A stretch of DNA of 22,579 nucleotides, taken from positions 1 through 22,579 of the IMG/VR virus record IMGVR_UViG_3300044547_000415; one strand, 5' to 3'. Position numbers and translations under genes: made by a program. Within the stretch, counting starts at the first letter, position 1; each line of letters opens with the position of its first letter. The notes beneath the pieces are model-generated. The model was not told where the DNA came from. It did no database searches and saw nothing but the letters and a program-made list of their open reading frames with translations. This stretch comes from a virus. Below are positions 12,452-20,011 of this stretch, piece after piece.

Positions 12452-12477
12452 CCATTACATCTCCTTTAGTTAGATAT

Positions 12478-12506
12478 ATAATATCTTTTTTTTACTCTTT
12501 TGTCAA
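12478..12506 (-). promoter_or_regulatory. Consensus promoter for the membrane-protein/WhiB/SSB operon
   Basis: TTGACA (12506-12501), a 17-base A-rich spacer and TATTAT (12483-12478). Transcription should begin about 20 bases before ATG 12451, leaving AAAGGAG in the leader. Unlike the leaderless set, this start has an ordinary ribosome-binding site. Confidence 0.75.
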
Positions 12507-12869
12507 GTATTTTTCAAAAGAGAATGGTGAATCTATCCAAACATGTTTTTTTGATTCTCTATTAGCTATGGCACGAGACCAGGAAAACCCTGCATCTCCA
12601 CCCCAGGCATCCCACATAATGCGACCATTAGAAGGATTGCTTGTATTATAAAAATCTTTTCCCTTTTTATCAACTTCATGACGAGCAAAGAAAGAGTACA
12701 TTCGTTTTACTGTTGATAGAGACATTGCCCTACCTGCAACAATATCTGAAGCTCTTCCCCAACCAATAGGGGTTCCAGCACCTGTAGCCTTGCCCTCTTC
12801 TTTCCATCTAAGGGCACGCCTTGCTGCTGCTTTCATTCCAGCAGTTGGGCTATAGGTTTCTTCTGCCAT
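12492..12869 (-). CDS. Conserved phage head-module-type domain protein
   Basis: I start at ATG 12869 (125 residues) because AGGA is nine bases upstream; ATG 12878 sits directly on that site. MKAAARRALRWKEEG, then ARASDIVAGRAMSLSTVKRM and YSFFARHEVDKKGK, then GRIMWDAWGGDAGFSWSR are the marks of a domain I know as part of larger phage portal/protease-region proteins. Here it is free-standing. It overlaps the preceding gene, which has another domain from the same family of composites, by 20 bases. Biochemical activity is not known to me. Confidence 0.8.
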   Translation of the reverse strand: MAEETYSPTAGMKAAARRALRWKEEGKATGAGTPIGWGRASDIVAGRAMSLSTVKRMYSFFARHEVDKKGKDFYNTSNPSNGRIMWDAWGGDAGFSWSRAIANRESKKHVWIDSPFSFEKYLTKE

Positions 12870-13950
12870 GCTCTTCATTCCTGAAAAGATTTAGTGAGAT
12901 CGGGGCATTTCCTCTTGTATTAACTCTTTTTGCATGAGCTGGCATATTAGAGAAAATTGAAGAAAGATCTTCTGGAACTTCTATTTTTTCTGAGCTATCA
13001 CTTTCGAGTACTGGAGAGTTGTCAACAATCTCTTCTGTATCCCATGCTGAAATAGCTTCTTTAATAAGATCAATGTTTTCTATTGACTTACCCATAGCTC
13101 TAAGGGTTCCTACCTTGTGACCGACTCTAGTGTCTGTTGGCTTGCCATCTCTGTATAGTCTGATTACTGCTGCTGGGGCTTCTGGAGTACCTGTAATTGT
13201 AAAGTCTGAGTTTGGAACATTATACTTACCATCTCTAATAATTCTTTCTACCTTACCAGTTGCCCTACCGCCACTTGAGTTCCAGGAAACCATTTGTCCT
13301 ACACGAACAGAGTCTGCCTTACCCATGTCATCCATGTCGTGGTCCATGTCCATATTATCATTCATATTGTCATCCATGCTGTCATTCATATTATCATCCA
13401 TTTCTGTATTTACTAGTCCATCTGGAATGGCTGCTAGTCTACACTTTGAGTTTTCTTGTATTTCAAAAGAAAGCAGTTTACATCCTAAAGTACCTTCTGC
13501 TTTATCATAATGAAAGGCACAGTTTCCACACTTGACGCCTATATTTGCAACTTCATTTTCATTAGGCAACTCATATCCAACCCACACACCTGAAGATGCC
13601 TTATCGAATGGGCCATACTCTTCAGCGATTCTAATCAAAGAGTTATAAAAAGCTTTCTCTTGTGGAACAAGAAGATTAAAAAGATCTTCAGGATTCATAT
13701 GTTCAGCTTTATTTACCATTTCGTAATCAGTAAATCTTTTTTTCTTTTTTGGCTTTATTGCTTGAGGATATTTATTTGGAGTAACTTCATTTGTAATTAC
13801 TGCCTTGTCAGATTCGGAAGCATACAAAGCTGCCATTTGGTCTTGTGCTGCTGACTGACTAGAATGACACCCTTCGATCTCAGTAGTTCCTTGTTTTACT
13901 ACTGCATACCCAGCGCAACCACCATAGTTTTGCTTAATTTCCCAGGGCAT
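12850..13950 (-). CDS. Multi-domain phage protein with Cys4 cluster, Asp/Met repeat and HVA1-like domain
   Basis: A 366-residue protein. Residues 1-46 (MPWEIKQNYGGCAGYAVVK, GCHSSQSAAQDQMAALYASE) match an N-terminal segment I recall from phage prohead-protease-region composites. A lysine-rich linker follows. C141, C144, C157 and C170 may bind zinc or an Fe-S cluster. Residues 184-209 are a repetitive Asp/Asn/Met tract. Residues about 216-285 (VGQMVSWNSSGGRATGKVERI, VIRLYRDGK, VGHKVGTLR) resemble the HVA1 Tudor-like domain. No protease catalytic set is visible. A virion or assembly role is inferred from the domain company. Confidence 0.8.
   Translation of the reverse strand: MPWEIKQNYGGCAGYAVVKQGTTEIEGCHSSQSAAQDQMAALYASESDKAVITNEVTPNKYPQAIKPKKKKRFTDYEMVNKAEHMNPEDLFNLLVPQEKAFYNSLIRIAEEYGPFDKASSGVWVGYELPNENEVANIGVKCGNCAFHYDKAEGTLGCKLLSFEIQENSKCRLAAIPDGLVNTEMDDNMNDSMDDNMNDNMDMDHDMDDMGKADSVRVGQMVSWNSSGGRATGKVERIIRDGKYNVPNSDFTITGTPEAPAAVIRLYRDGKPTDTRVGHKVGTLRAMGKSIENIDLIKEAISAWDTEEIVDNSPVLESDSSEKIEVPEDLSSIFSNMPAHAKRVNTRGNAPISLNLFRNEEHGRRNL
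13324..13401 (-). repeat. Low-complexity Asp/Asn/Met coding repeat
   Basis: About 26 codons built from ATG, GAT/GAC and AAT units encode runs such as MDDNMNDSMDDNMND. It is an in-frame tandem repeat inside the 366-residue gene, likely prone to length change by slippage. It probably forms an acidic, flexible linker between the Cys cluster and the HVA1-like domain. Confidence 0.8.
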
Positions 13951-14198
13951 TACTTGCTTACCTCAATGCATCCATCTTCACAAATGGTTACATTACCCTC
14001 CCAATTGTCCTTGACAAATCTTTCAAACTTTCTGCGCTCTAGCCCACGATTACTATTTATCTTAACGCAAACTGAGTTATTTTCTGGATGGGTGCCGCAA
14101 ACTTCCATTCCTTCATAGTCTCTTAACTTATCAATGTTGAGAACCATATCTTCATTAGTTACTTTTGCAAAATTATTCTTAAAAATTTTATTAAACAT
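13950..14198 (-). CDS. Small hypothetical protein, apparently leaderless
   Basis: I start at ATG 14198 (82 residues, MFNKIFKNNFAKVTNED) rather than the start 13 codons upstream, which would lie inside the GMP reductase-like gene. The chosen ATG is six bases after TATAAT of an extended -10 promoter and has no Shine-Dalgarno. The protein is mixed alpha/beta with scattered cysteines (VCGTHPENNSVCVKI, TICEDGCIEV). It ends in a TAATG overlap with the 366-residue gene. Not recognised. Confidence 0.7.
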   Translation of the reverse strand: MFNKIFKNNFAKVTNEDMVLNIDKLRDYEGMEVCGTHPENNSVCVKINSNRGLERRKFERFVKDNWEGNVTICEDGCIEVSK

Positions 14199-14204
14199 GA
14201 GATT

Positions 14205-14213
14205 ATTATACCA
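14205..14213 (-). promoter_or_regulatory. Extended -10 promoter, leaderless
   Basis: TGGTATAAT on the minus strand (14213-14205) is an extended -10 box; no -35 match is seen at 17-18 bases. Six bases separate it from ATG 14198. It overlaps the stop of the upstream enzyme gene and would serve the 82-, 366- and 125-residue genes. Confidence 0.6.
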
Positions 14214-15225
14214 CCAGAGCGTGGGGTTTTGATTCATTTACACTTAATGGGGAAACTTTAATAGCTTCTGAATGTATATGTAAGGATGATAGATTATCTA
14301 CCCCCGAATAATAACACCCGCTACCCAAGCCTCCCCTGACCTGATCAATAATTGCATTGACAGATCCCTTGTATGTAATCGTTGTAGAAACACCTTCTGT
14401 AACAGAAGACTTTCCTATAAAATCAATTTGAGCTTTATCAGAGGCCATTCCCCTAAAGTGCTTAACAGTTGTTCCATTTGACTCAAATACTTCTCCTGGT
14501 GATTCGTCTGTTCCAGCAAGCATTGATCCCAGCATGACTGCATCTGCTCCCAAAGCAAAAGCTTTTACCATGTCTCCACTGTTTCTAATTCCACCATCAG
14601 CAACAATTGAACACTGATATTCGTTTTGCAATGCTACTTCAGATATTGAATGAGCAGTAGGAACTCCATGACCACTTACTATCCTTGTTGTACATACGCT
14701 TCCACCACCTATTCCAACACGAATAGAGTCTGCTCCAACCTCTGCAAGTCTTTTAAATCCGTCGTAAGTAGCAACATTGCCTGCCATAATATGTGCATCT
14801 GGCAGGGCTAATGAAAGTTCTTTAACTGCATTAATTGCATTGTCACTGTGACCATTAGCGGTATCAACTAAAAATATTCTTACACCTATCTTGTATAAGC
14901 TGTCTGCCTGTGATAGAAAGCCATTGTTAGATGCAATGGCTACTCCAAAATTATATTTGTCTTCAATAAGGTCTTGAGACTTTGCTACTTGTTCTTCATA
15001 ACTCATATACCTATGAAGTATTCCCAATCCACCCCTGTCAGACATAGCCTTACACATCTCTACATCGCAGACTGTATCCATTGGTGATGCAATTACTGGT
15101 GTATAAAGACTAATTTCTTTTGCCCCATAACCAATTGACATTGTTAATCTTACGTCGTGCCTTGACTTTACTGAGCTGTGTTGTGGCACCAAAAGGATGT
15201 CATCAAAACAAAGTGATTCTTTCAT
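14206..15225 (-). CDS. GMP reductase / IMP dehydrogenase family enzyme
   Basis: A 339-residue TIM-barrel protein without CBS domains. FDDILLVPQ (7-15), ASPMDTV, DTANGH (121-126), the [15 protein letters not shown] loop with catalytic C178, ADGGIR (209-214) and [14 protein letters not shown] are all present. The [11 protein letters not shown] loop looks IMPDH-like. The region [10 protein letters not shown] (257-266) followed by TEGV lacks the Arg-Tyr pair of the IMPDH flap and is nearer to the GMP reductase GMSSEMA segment, with Asp where GMP reductases have Glu. The enzyme would interconvert IMP, XMP or GMP; direction is uncertain. AGGAG precedes ATG 15225, 7 bases after the terminase stop. 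Confidence 0.9.
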   Translation of the reverse strand: MKESLCFDDILLVPQHSSVKSRHDVRLTMSIGYGAKEISLYTPVIASPMDTVCDVEMCKAMSDRGGLGILHRYMSYEEQVAKSQDLIEDKYNFGVAIASNNGFLSQADSLYKIGVRIFLVDTANGHSDNAINAVKELSLALPDAHIMAGNVATYDGFKRLAEVGADSIRVGIGGGSVCTTRIVSGHGVPTAHSISEVALQNEYQCSIVADGGIRNSGDMVKAFALGADAVMLGSMLAGTDESPGEVFESNGTTVKHFRGMASDKAQIDFIGKSSVTEGVSTTITYKGSVNAIIDQVRGGLGSGCYYSGVDNLSSLHIHSEAIKVSPLSVNESKPHALVV

Positions 15226-15232
15226 TATTCTC

Positions 15233-17017
15233 CTATAGTAATTTGAAGCCTCTTAGATATTCTTCTATCTCTTCTGTCATTTTAGGTTTAGCTTGTTCCT
15301 CTACCAGATCTCTATTTCTATCTGCTTTAAAGGAAGACCATGTGTGAATCTCTACATCTCCAATAGTTTCTCTTCTTGTCTTGCTGATTGCATTGTATAC
15401 TGAACCACACATGGCATCAGCTAAGTCCTTAGACTTCTTTCTTGGGTGATCAACTCTATTGTTTGGCATGATTCTTAATTCTAATAACTCATCTAGTAAG
15501 ATATCGATATGTGGCGCAGCAACTCTTTCTTCATAAAAAAGCATTGCCAAGTCTTCATAATGTTTTTTTGCAACAGATAAAGTTTCTGTATTTATGCTGA
15601 CCTGTTTTAACTCTTGTTGAATATCAAATGATTGCCAGCGGTCAAAGGTGACCATACCTAAATTAAATCCATTTCTTTTAAGATTAATAATCCAGTTCTT
15701 TACCTCTGAAAGATCTACTGGACCTTCTCTTTTTGGTTCCCACCAAGCTATAGCATCCACCACAACGAATGGAACTACCTGTGTGTAGTCATTGAACGAC
15801 TGGACTTCTACCCATCTTTCAACATGACTGATTGCAACCGCACACTTATCATGCTTCTGTGCAAGGTCTGCATGGACATAGTAAATGGTATCTGGATTGG
15901 GTTTAAAGTTTAAATCAAATCTTCTATTTTGATCTAAAGGATTACGAATAGACAATGATCTTTCTATCTTCTCTCTAGACTTAAAAAAAGAATCTGTACT
16001 GTTTCCTGGCATACATGCAAATCGCATTAGGGCATCAGACGGTTCCTTATAGAAGGCAATCTTAAAGTCTTCAATATTTCTTGTGGGATTTATTTCCCAT
16101 GTGGGTCTCTTTAATGCAAACACCCGTGGGTATTTATAGGAAATTATATTATCTTCTTCCCACTCAATTTCAAAGGTATTTCCTGGAGAGTCCTCTGGTA
16201 AGTCTTCATTAAGAATAAACTTATGGCTTCTTATAATAGTTTCTTTTTCTGCAATAGCATCTTCATATGCATTGCTAATAAAGTCTCCCTTAAATCTAGG
16301 AAAGGAAAGAAGAACAACTTTTCCATAGTCAGGGAATCGTGAATCAACTGAACCACGAAAAGCTTTATAAATATTGTCAGCGGTTTTTGCTTGATCATTT
16401 GATGCCGCCGCTGACTGCATAGCGAATCCTGAAATCTCGTCAAGGATAGCCATGAACAGGTTCAAACCTTCGTGAGACTCTCGTTCTGAATGTCCTGAGT
16501 AAACAGTGATAGATTTATCAAACTTAATTGAACCAACTTTTGTATCAAATTTTCCTGCAAACCAGGGAGAGTTTGCAATCTTCTTTACAAAGTTATCAAA
16601 GAATACATTCTTTGCTTGCTCAGCATTGATAGCAATGTTAATAAGGTCAATAGAGTCATCTGGTGGCTTGCCATAATACATGGCAGGATCTTTAAGAGAT
16701 AGCAATTTATAAACTACATAGGCTACCCCCACAGTTGCTGTGTGATCTTTTCCGCTACCCTTACCTAGTTGCTGAATAATCTCAGTCTTAGTATACTTTT
16801 TATACTGCTCAGTTCCCTCTTCAAAGCCCATCATCTTTATCAAATCTTCTTTGCGATAGATCTGACTCATGCATTCAACAAGTGTGTACTGATACTCTGA
16901 CAGTGGTGGTAGTCCAAGGAACTGTGGATTAGTAACAAAAGTTTTAACGTCTACTGGTTCTTCATCAAAGAGGTCATCATCTAACGCATCCATGAAGTCA
17001 GAAAAATCAATTGTCAA
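15233..17017 (-). CDS. terL: Terminase large subunit
   Basis: A 594-residue DNA-packaging motor. The ATPase has Walker A G85-KGSG-K90-D and Walker B LFMAILDE with D193-E194. The RNase H-like nuclease has D384 (YYVHADLAQKHD), D459 (MVTFDRWQS) and D531/D534 (SKDLADAM). The protein would bind the empty head, pump DNA and cut it. The start is TTG 17017, with GAGGTAG at a good distance; ATG 16993 lacks such a site. It follows the small subunit by an 11-base overlap. Portal and capsid genes do not follow directly, which is unusual. Confidence 0.95.
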   Translation of the reverse strand: MTIDFSDFMDALDDDLFDEEPVDVKTFVTNPQFLGLPPLSEYQYTLVECMSQIYRKEDLIKMMGFEEGTEQYKKYTKTEIIQQLGKGSGKDHTATVGVAYVVYKLLSLKDPAMYYGKPPDDSIDLINIAINAEQAKNVFFDNFVKKIANSPWFAGKFDTKVGSIKFDKSITVYSGHSERESHEGLNLFMAILDEISGFAMQSAAASNDQAKTADNIYKAFRGSVDSRFPDYGKVVLLSFPRFKGDFISNAYEDAIAEKETIIRSHKFILNEDLPEDSPGNTFEIEWEEDNIISYKYPRVFALKRPTWEINPTRNIEDFKIAFYKEPSDALMRFACMPGNSTDSFFKSREKIERSLSIRNPLDQNRRFDLNFKPNPDTIYYVHADLAQKHDKCAVAISHVERWVEVQSFNDYTQVVPFVVVDAIAWWEPKREGPVDLSEVKNWIINLKRNGFNLGMVTFDRWQSFDIQQELKQVSINTETLSVAKKHYEDLAMLFYEERVAAPHIDILLDELLELRIMPNNRVDHPRKKSKDLADAMCGSVYNAISKTRRETIGDVEIHTWSSFKADRNRDLVEEQAKPKMTEEIEEYLRGFKLL

Positions 17018-17528
17018 GGATAACTACCTCACTAGATTTTGATGCCTCTGATAGTCTTGACATAATTTCATTACGAATCTCTGGGTGGTTCTGTGCAACT
17101 TCTTTAAGAATGTTAATAAGAATCTCATGCTTACGTTCCATGGTGGCAAGCTCTTCTGCGATTTCTTTGTTATCAAGCAGTCCTGCTCTTTGCAGCATAT
17201 CAATACGCTTTGCCTCAATGTCAGTGATTAGTTTAATTGCGGTGGTCTTAGCACCCAAGTTAGATGTTTGATCTGCAGAGTCAATAACTTCATACGCCTT
17301 ACGAATAAGGCTTGAGTAATGCTGATCTGCTCCTGCCAAAGCTTCTCTTGCCCTAGCATGGATAGCCTCATTGCTACTAGCCATTTGTCGCCAGTCATTA
17401 AGCAATGCATTGACACGGGTTCTTGGAATATCTAATTCCATAGAAATCTGTGCGGTGTCAAGACCTTTTAAATATTCTGTTGCAACAGCGTTTACTTCAT
17501 CAAGGTGTTTGATTAGGTCGTTTGACAC
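17007..17528 (-). CDS. terS: Terminase small subunit-like protein
   Basis: A 173-residue helical protein. The N-terminus has an HTH-like segment (VATEYLKGLDTAQISMELDIPRTRVNALLN, split here by the helix turn at IPRTRV), then a long coiled region (IEAKRIDMLQRAGLLDNKEIAEEL). Its place directly before the large subunit supports the call. GTG 17528 has GAGAGG five bases upstream. It overlaps the upstream gene by 29 bases. It would bind the packaging site on phage DNA. Confidence 0.75.
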   Translation of the reverse strand: MSNDLIKHLDEVNAVATEYLKGLDTAQISMELDIPRTRVNALLNDWRQMASSNEAIHARAREALAGADQHYSSLIRKAYEVIDSADQTSNLGAKTTAIKLITDIEAKRIDMLQRAGLLDNKEIAEELATMERKHEILINILKEVAQNHPEIRNEIMSRLSEASKSSEVVILDN

Positions 17529-17796
17529 GCTGGCCTCTCTTCTTTGGAATATGCTTTACGCGGTCAGGGTAAAAAGATCTAAAGGCACAGCTTATGCCTC
17601 TTTCTAATTCAATACAATCTACCCAAGAGATTCCATTCTTTGGGTTAGTGACATAGTTGAGAAACTTAAACTTAACTCCCCAAATACCCTTGACTTTAAT
17701 CAAATCGCCTTTTGTTATTTCTTTGCCTTCACTTGTCACAAAAGAGTCTTCTCTGTTAAACGGATCGCTGATTTCAACTTTCTTCCGTCTTCCCAT
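17500..17796 (-). CDS. Small basic protein before the terminase genes
   Basis: A 98-residue protein with AGGAGA before ATG 17796. GRRKKVEIS opens it, and the middle (EGKEITKGDLIKVKGIWGVKFKFLNYVTN, in two strands) plus GISWVDCIE resembles a small conserved phage protein family found near terminase genes, as I recall. The C-terminus is very basic (KKRGQRVKRP). A beta-barrel nucleic-acid binder is plausible. No enzyme motif. Confidence 0.75.
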   Translation of the reverse strand: MGRRKKVEISDPFNREDSFVTSEGKEITKGDLIKVKGIWGVKFKFLNYVTNPKNGISWVDCIELERGISCAFRSFYPDRVKHIPKKRGQRVKRPNQTP

Positions 17797-18127
17797 TGTC
17801 TCTCCTAAGCCTAGTATCTTTACTGTCCACTAATTTTAGCACGAGATAGCCTACCAAGTCAAGGATATCATTATCTCCTGCATAAGAAGAACCATTCTTT
17901 ATTCTATTAAGCTTATCATCGATACGAACATCTATCTGATCACCTGGAGGAATCTTTGCAAAAATTTGTATTGGATTTAGGGCTGAGTTTCCATAGGCAA
18001 TATTCTTTTTAAGTAGCAGGTTTGCAACTTCTACACACTGAAGAAGAAGCTCTGGCCCTGCTGGAGCCTGCTTACTTAACTCAATAAGCTCTCTCATCAA
18101 GCCTATCCATTTTTCATCTTCAATCAT
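17774..18127 (-). CDS. DUF1599 / Nmad1-like protein
   Basis: A 117-residue protein, ATG 18127 in an ATGA overlap. KKNIAYGNSALNP, then DQIDVRIDDKLNRIKNG and DNDILDLVGYLVLKL, match the layout of the nucleotide-modification-associated domain 1 family (DUF1599) as I know it: a YGxS motif, an R-x-D-K-x-x-R helix and a D-L-x-G-Y helix. The family is linked to phage nucleotide metabolism and modified bases; its direct reaction is not established to my knowledge. The MazG-like, deaminase and GMP reductase-like genes nearby fit a nucleotide role. Confidence 0.75.
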   Translation of the reverse strand: MIEDEKWIGLMRELIELSKQAPAGPELLLQCVEVANLLLKKNIAYGNSALNPIQIFAKIPPGDQIDVRIDDKLNRIKNGSSYAGDNDILDLVGYLVLKLVDSKDTRLRRDNGKTEES

Positions 18128-18291
18128 CTTCTACCTTTTCTTCCCATTTTTAATCCGAATTTATTTAGATAAAGATACACTGTCTGTACTGTGCATCCAC
18201 ATTCTTTTGCAATCTCTTCTGGACTCTTTTTGTCCTGAACATATCTTTTATGAAGCCAACTTTTGCTTTTATAAAGGTCATACTTAGGCAT
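18124..18291 (-). CDS. Small helix-turn-helix protein
   Basis: I start at ATG 18291 (55 residues), overlapping the RuvC-like gene by 8 bases; longer starts lie wholly inside that gene. WLHKRYVQDKKSPEEIAKEC then GCTVQTVYLYLNKFGLK is a homeodomain-like HTH, with S-P-E-E-I-A as helix 2 and T-V-Q-T-V-Y as the recognition helix. The basic tail is GRKGRR. It probably binds DNA, as a regulator or a recombination helper. Confidence 0.8.
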   Translation of the reverse strand: MPKYDLYKSKSWLHKRYVQDKKSPEEIAKECGCTVQTVYLYLNKFGLKMGRKGRR

Positions 18292-18877
18292 TGTATAGCA
18301 TGTTCCATCTGTCGGACACATACCATCCCACACCAATTGCATCAGCAACATCGTCATCCGTAATCTTCACCTTAAAGTTTTTGTTTACAGAGTCGATAGT
18401 TCTTTGCTTTCTTGTCTTTCTTTCTTCGCCTTTATACCAAGACTTTGACTTGCCTGGATTCTTTCTAACTATCTCCTGCTTTTCTGATATTGATAAAAGC
18501 TTTGTTCCTATATAATTTTGCCATTGCATAGGAGTGATAGTCTTAATGTTTTTAATCCCCGCTACTTGTGCTGCTCCAAGGATCGCTCCCTGCACAAGAG
18601 ACAGTTGCATTGCCGTCTTTGGGCTATTGCTATAAATAGCAGACTCAATGACAAGCGCATCTGCATTAACCATCTTAAAAAGCTGTATCGCTTTTTTACA
18701 GGCATCCCCTGATTTATAGAGAGCATCTGTACCATTAAATCTAATCTTGCCATACTTAACCAACTTTCCGTTTGTAAAATAAGAAAAGGCAAGAGAGTTT
18801 GTTGATGCATCCACAGCAATGATTGTTTGTGGTTTTATGTTGTCTTCAAGAGCCTGTCTAATTTTGTTCGTAGTCAA
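18284..18877 (-). CDS. ruvC: RuvC-like Holliday junction resolvase
   Basis: A 197-residue RNase H-fold nuclease. IIAVDASTNSLAFSYF gives D23, LVIESAIYSNSPKTA gives E78, and KITDDDVADAIGVGWY gives D174-D176 and D179, the four-acid set for two metal ions. QLSLVQGAILGAA and ITPMQWQNYIG are the usual RuvC helices. It would cut four-way junctions before packaging. The only start with the full N-terminus is TTG 18877, which overlaps the zinc-ribbon gene by 20 bases; its Shine-Dalgarno is weak. Confidence 0.9.
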   Translation of the reverse strand: MTTNKIRQALEDNIKPQTIIAVDASTNSLAFSYFTNGKLVKYGKIRFNGTDALYKSGDACKKAIQLFKMVNADALVIESAIYSNSPKTAMQLSLVQGAILGAAQVAGIKNIKTITPMQWQNYIGTKLLSISEKQEIVRKNPGKSKSWYKGEERKTRKQRTIDSVNKNFKVKITDDDVADAIGVGWYVSDRWNMLYNA

Positions 18878-19148
18878 AGTAATTCTTTAGCTCCCTCATA
18901 AAAATTTTCATTTTTGATTGGTGTACCAAGCAGTTGTCACAGATGCCTGAATCATTGTAAATGCTTAGGAGGGTATTACACCCTCCTCCACACTTCTTTT
19001 CTTTTCCCTTGCGATTTTTTCTTTTTTGAAGATGATATCTTTCTAGGATCTTTTCCTTGCTTGCTTCCTGCCTGCATTCAGAGTTGCAATAAATTTGTTT
19101 TGTTGTGTTTGGCGAGAACTGTTTATCGCACCACTTGCAGTAAAGCAT
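18858..19148 (-). CDS. Two-module zinc-ribbon protein
   Basis: I start at ATG 19148 (96 residues), one base after the Cas4-like stop and with AAAGGA about 10 bases upstream; the ATG at 19169 has no spacing to its purine run. C4-x2-C7 with C21 and C25 forms one ribbon; KKCGGGC and GICDNC form another. A very basic stretch (HLQKRKNRKGKEKK) separates them. It may be a DNA-binding partner for the adjacent Cas4-like and RuvC-like nucleases. Confidence 0.75.
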   Translation of the reverse strand: MLYCKWCDKQFSPNTTKQIYCNSECRQEASKEKILERYHLQKRKNRKGKEKKCGGGCNTLLSIYNDSGICDNCLVHQSKMKIFMRELKNYFDYEQN

Positions 19149-19149
19149 T

Positions 19150-20010
19150 TTAGAAGAGTCCTTTCTCATCCTTTCGACGCGCTATCTTGATATCTCCGAC
19201 AGGTGCATCCTTACACGCCTGCTGTATGGGACAGTTTTGACATATTTTTATGTCATTGCTTCTAAAGGGAACCTCTGGAAGCTTTCTGTCTTTCCATGCA
19301 GCATGAACATCTCTCATCCAATCAAACAGATAATCAACAAAATCTACATGATTTTGAGTAATGTTCACTGGTACTGCTAGTAGTTCATGAGTATTTTTAT
19401 TCTCATATAATATTATACCGTTTTTCTTCTTATAGATTTTCATATAAATTAGAAGCTGCACGATATGATATGTACTAGCCTTCTTAGATCTCTTATGCCT
19501 ATCAAAAGAATCATGGTTGGTTGTCTTAATTTCCACCACATACTCTGTATTATTCCAATTGATAAAACTATCTGTGTAACCAAAGATAGGTGGGTCCTCA
19601 TTAATTGTCTTTCTTTCGTTATCAATTAAGATACCAGAATCTTCTAATGCTTTTTGAATACGAGCGTGCCTATCTGAACCACTATCCATGTTAGTGATAA
19701 CCTTGCCACTCTTGTACTCATAAAATTCTGCACCATCAAATGCTAGATACCAATACCTTGGGCATACGCCATGATTCCACACCAATGTTGATGGAGCGAA
19801 AGTTTTCTTCTGCATGTGCTTTGGAACATTGTCTTTACGATAGCCTTCTTCTATGGCCTCAACAAGTCCAGAAAGGGGGCCAGAGTCCTGGAACTCTGAC
19901 TCGTCTTGCATCTCTGTTTGCCACGCAGTTTCTAACTCTTCAAACTTTTCCACATCCTTTAGCACACTCTTGCTCTTTTTTAGAATCTTACTTACAATTG
20001 TTTTAGCCAT
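19150..20010 (-). CDS. Cas4-like RecB-family exonuclease with Fe-S cysteines
   Basis: A 286-residue protein. C83 (GVCPRYWYL) and C257, C260, C266 (ICQNCPIQQAC) are the four [4Fe-4S] ligands of Cas4/AddB-type nucleases. The PD-(D/E)XK core has H115, D147 (GYTDSFI), E160-I-K162 (VVEIKTTN) and QLLIY at 185-189. It would degrade or trim DNA ends. GGTG precedes ATG 20010. No Cas1/Cas2 or CRISPR array is present, so a recombination role with RecA, SSB and RuvC is most likely. Confidence 0.9.
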   Translation of the reverse strand: MAKTIVSKILKKSKSVLKDVEKFEELETAWQTEMQDESEFQDSGPLSGLVEAIEEGYRKDNVPKHMQKKTFAPSTLVWNHGVCPRYWYLAFDGAEFYEYKSGKVITNMDSGSDRHARIQKALEDSGILIDNERKTINEDPPIFGYTDSFINWNNTEYVVEIKTTNHDSFDRHKRSKKASTYHIVQLLIYMKIYKKKNGIILYENKNTHELLAVPVNITQNHVDFVDYLFDWMRDVHAAWKDRKLPEVPFRSNDIKICQNCPIQQACKDAPVGDIKIARRKDEKGLF

Positions 20011-20011
20011 G

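Noticed and set aside
12306-12455. Alternative 49-codon frame from ATG 12455
   Set aside because: Its distance to AAAGGAG is acceptable, but the overlapping frame from 12451 encodes a membrane helix and resembles its neighbour, so that one is preferred.
12850-12878. Programmed frameshift joining the 366- and 125-residue genes
   Set aside because: The overlap has no slippery heptamer, the second gene has its own AGGA and ATG, and both ends look like normal starts and stops. A fusion in relatives remains possible.
13130-13535. Plus-strand frames rich in Ser/Leu opposite the 366-residue gene
   Set aside because: Their composition is the reverse-complement shadow of the Asp/Met repeat; all real motifs are on the minus strand.
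13950-14237. Longer start at 14237 for the 82-residue gene
   Set aside because: It would overlap the GMP reductase-like gene by 32 bases and has no ribosome-binding site, while ATG 14198 fits the leaderless promoter pattern.
16231-16443. Minus-strand frame inside terL, and similar ones at 17024-17416
   Set aside because: They are alternate frames within terL and terS without start signals or recognisable sequence.
19150-20010. Cas4-like gene as part of a CRISPR-Cas locus
   Set aside because: No direct-repeat array and no Cas1, Cas2 or effector gene is visible. Phage Cas4-like nucleases commonly occur with recombination genes.
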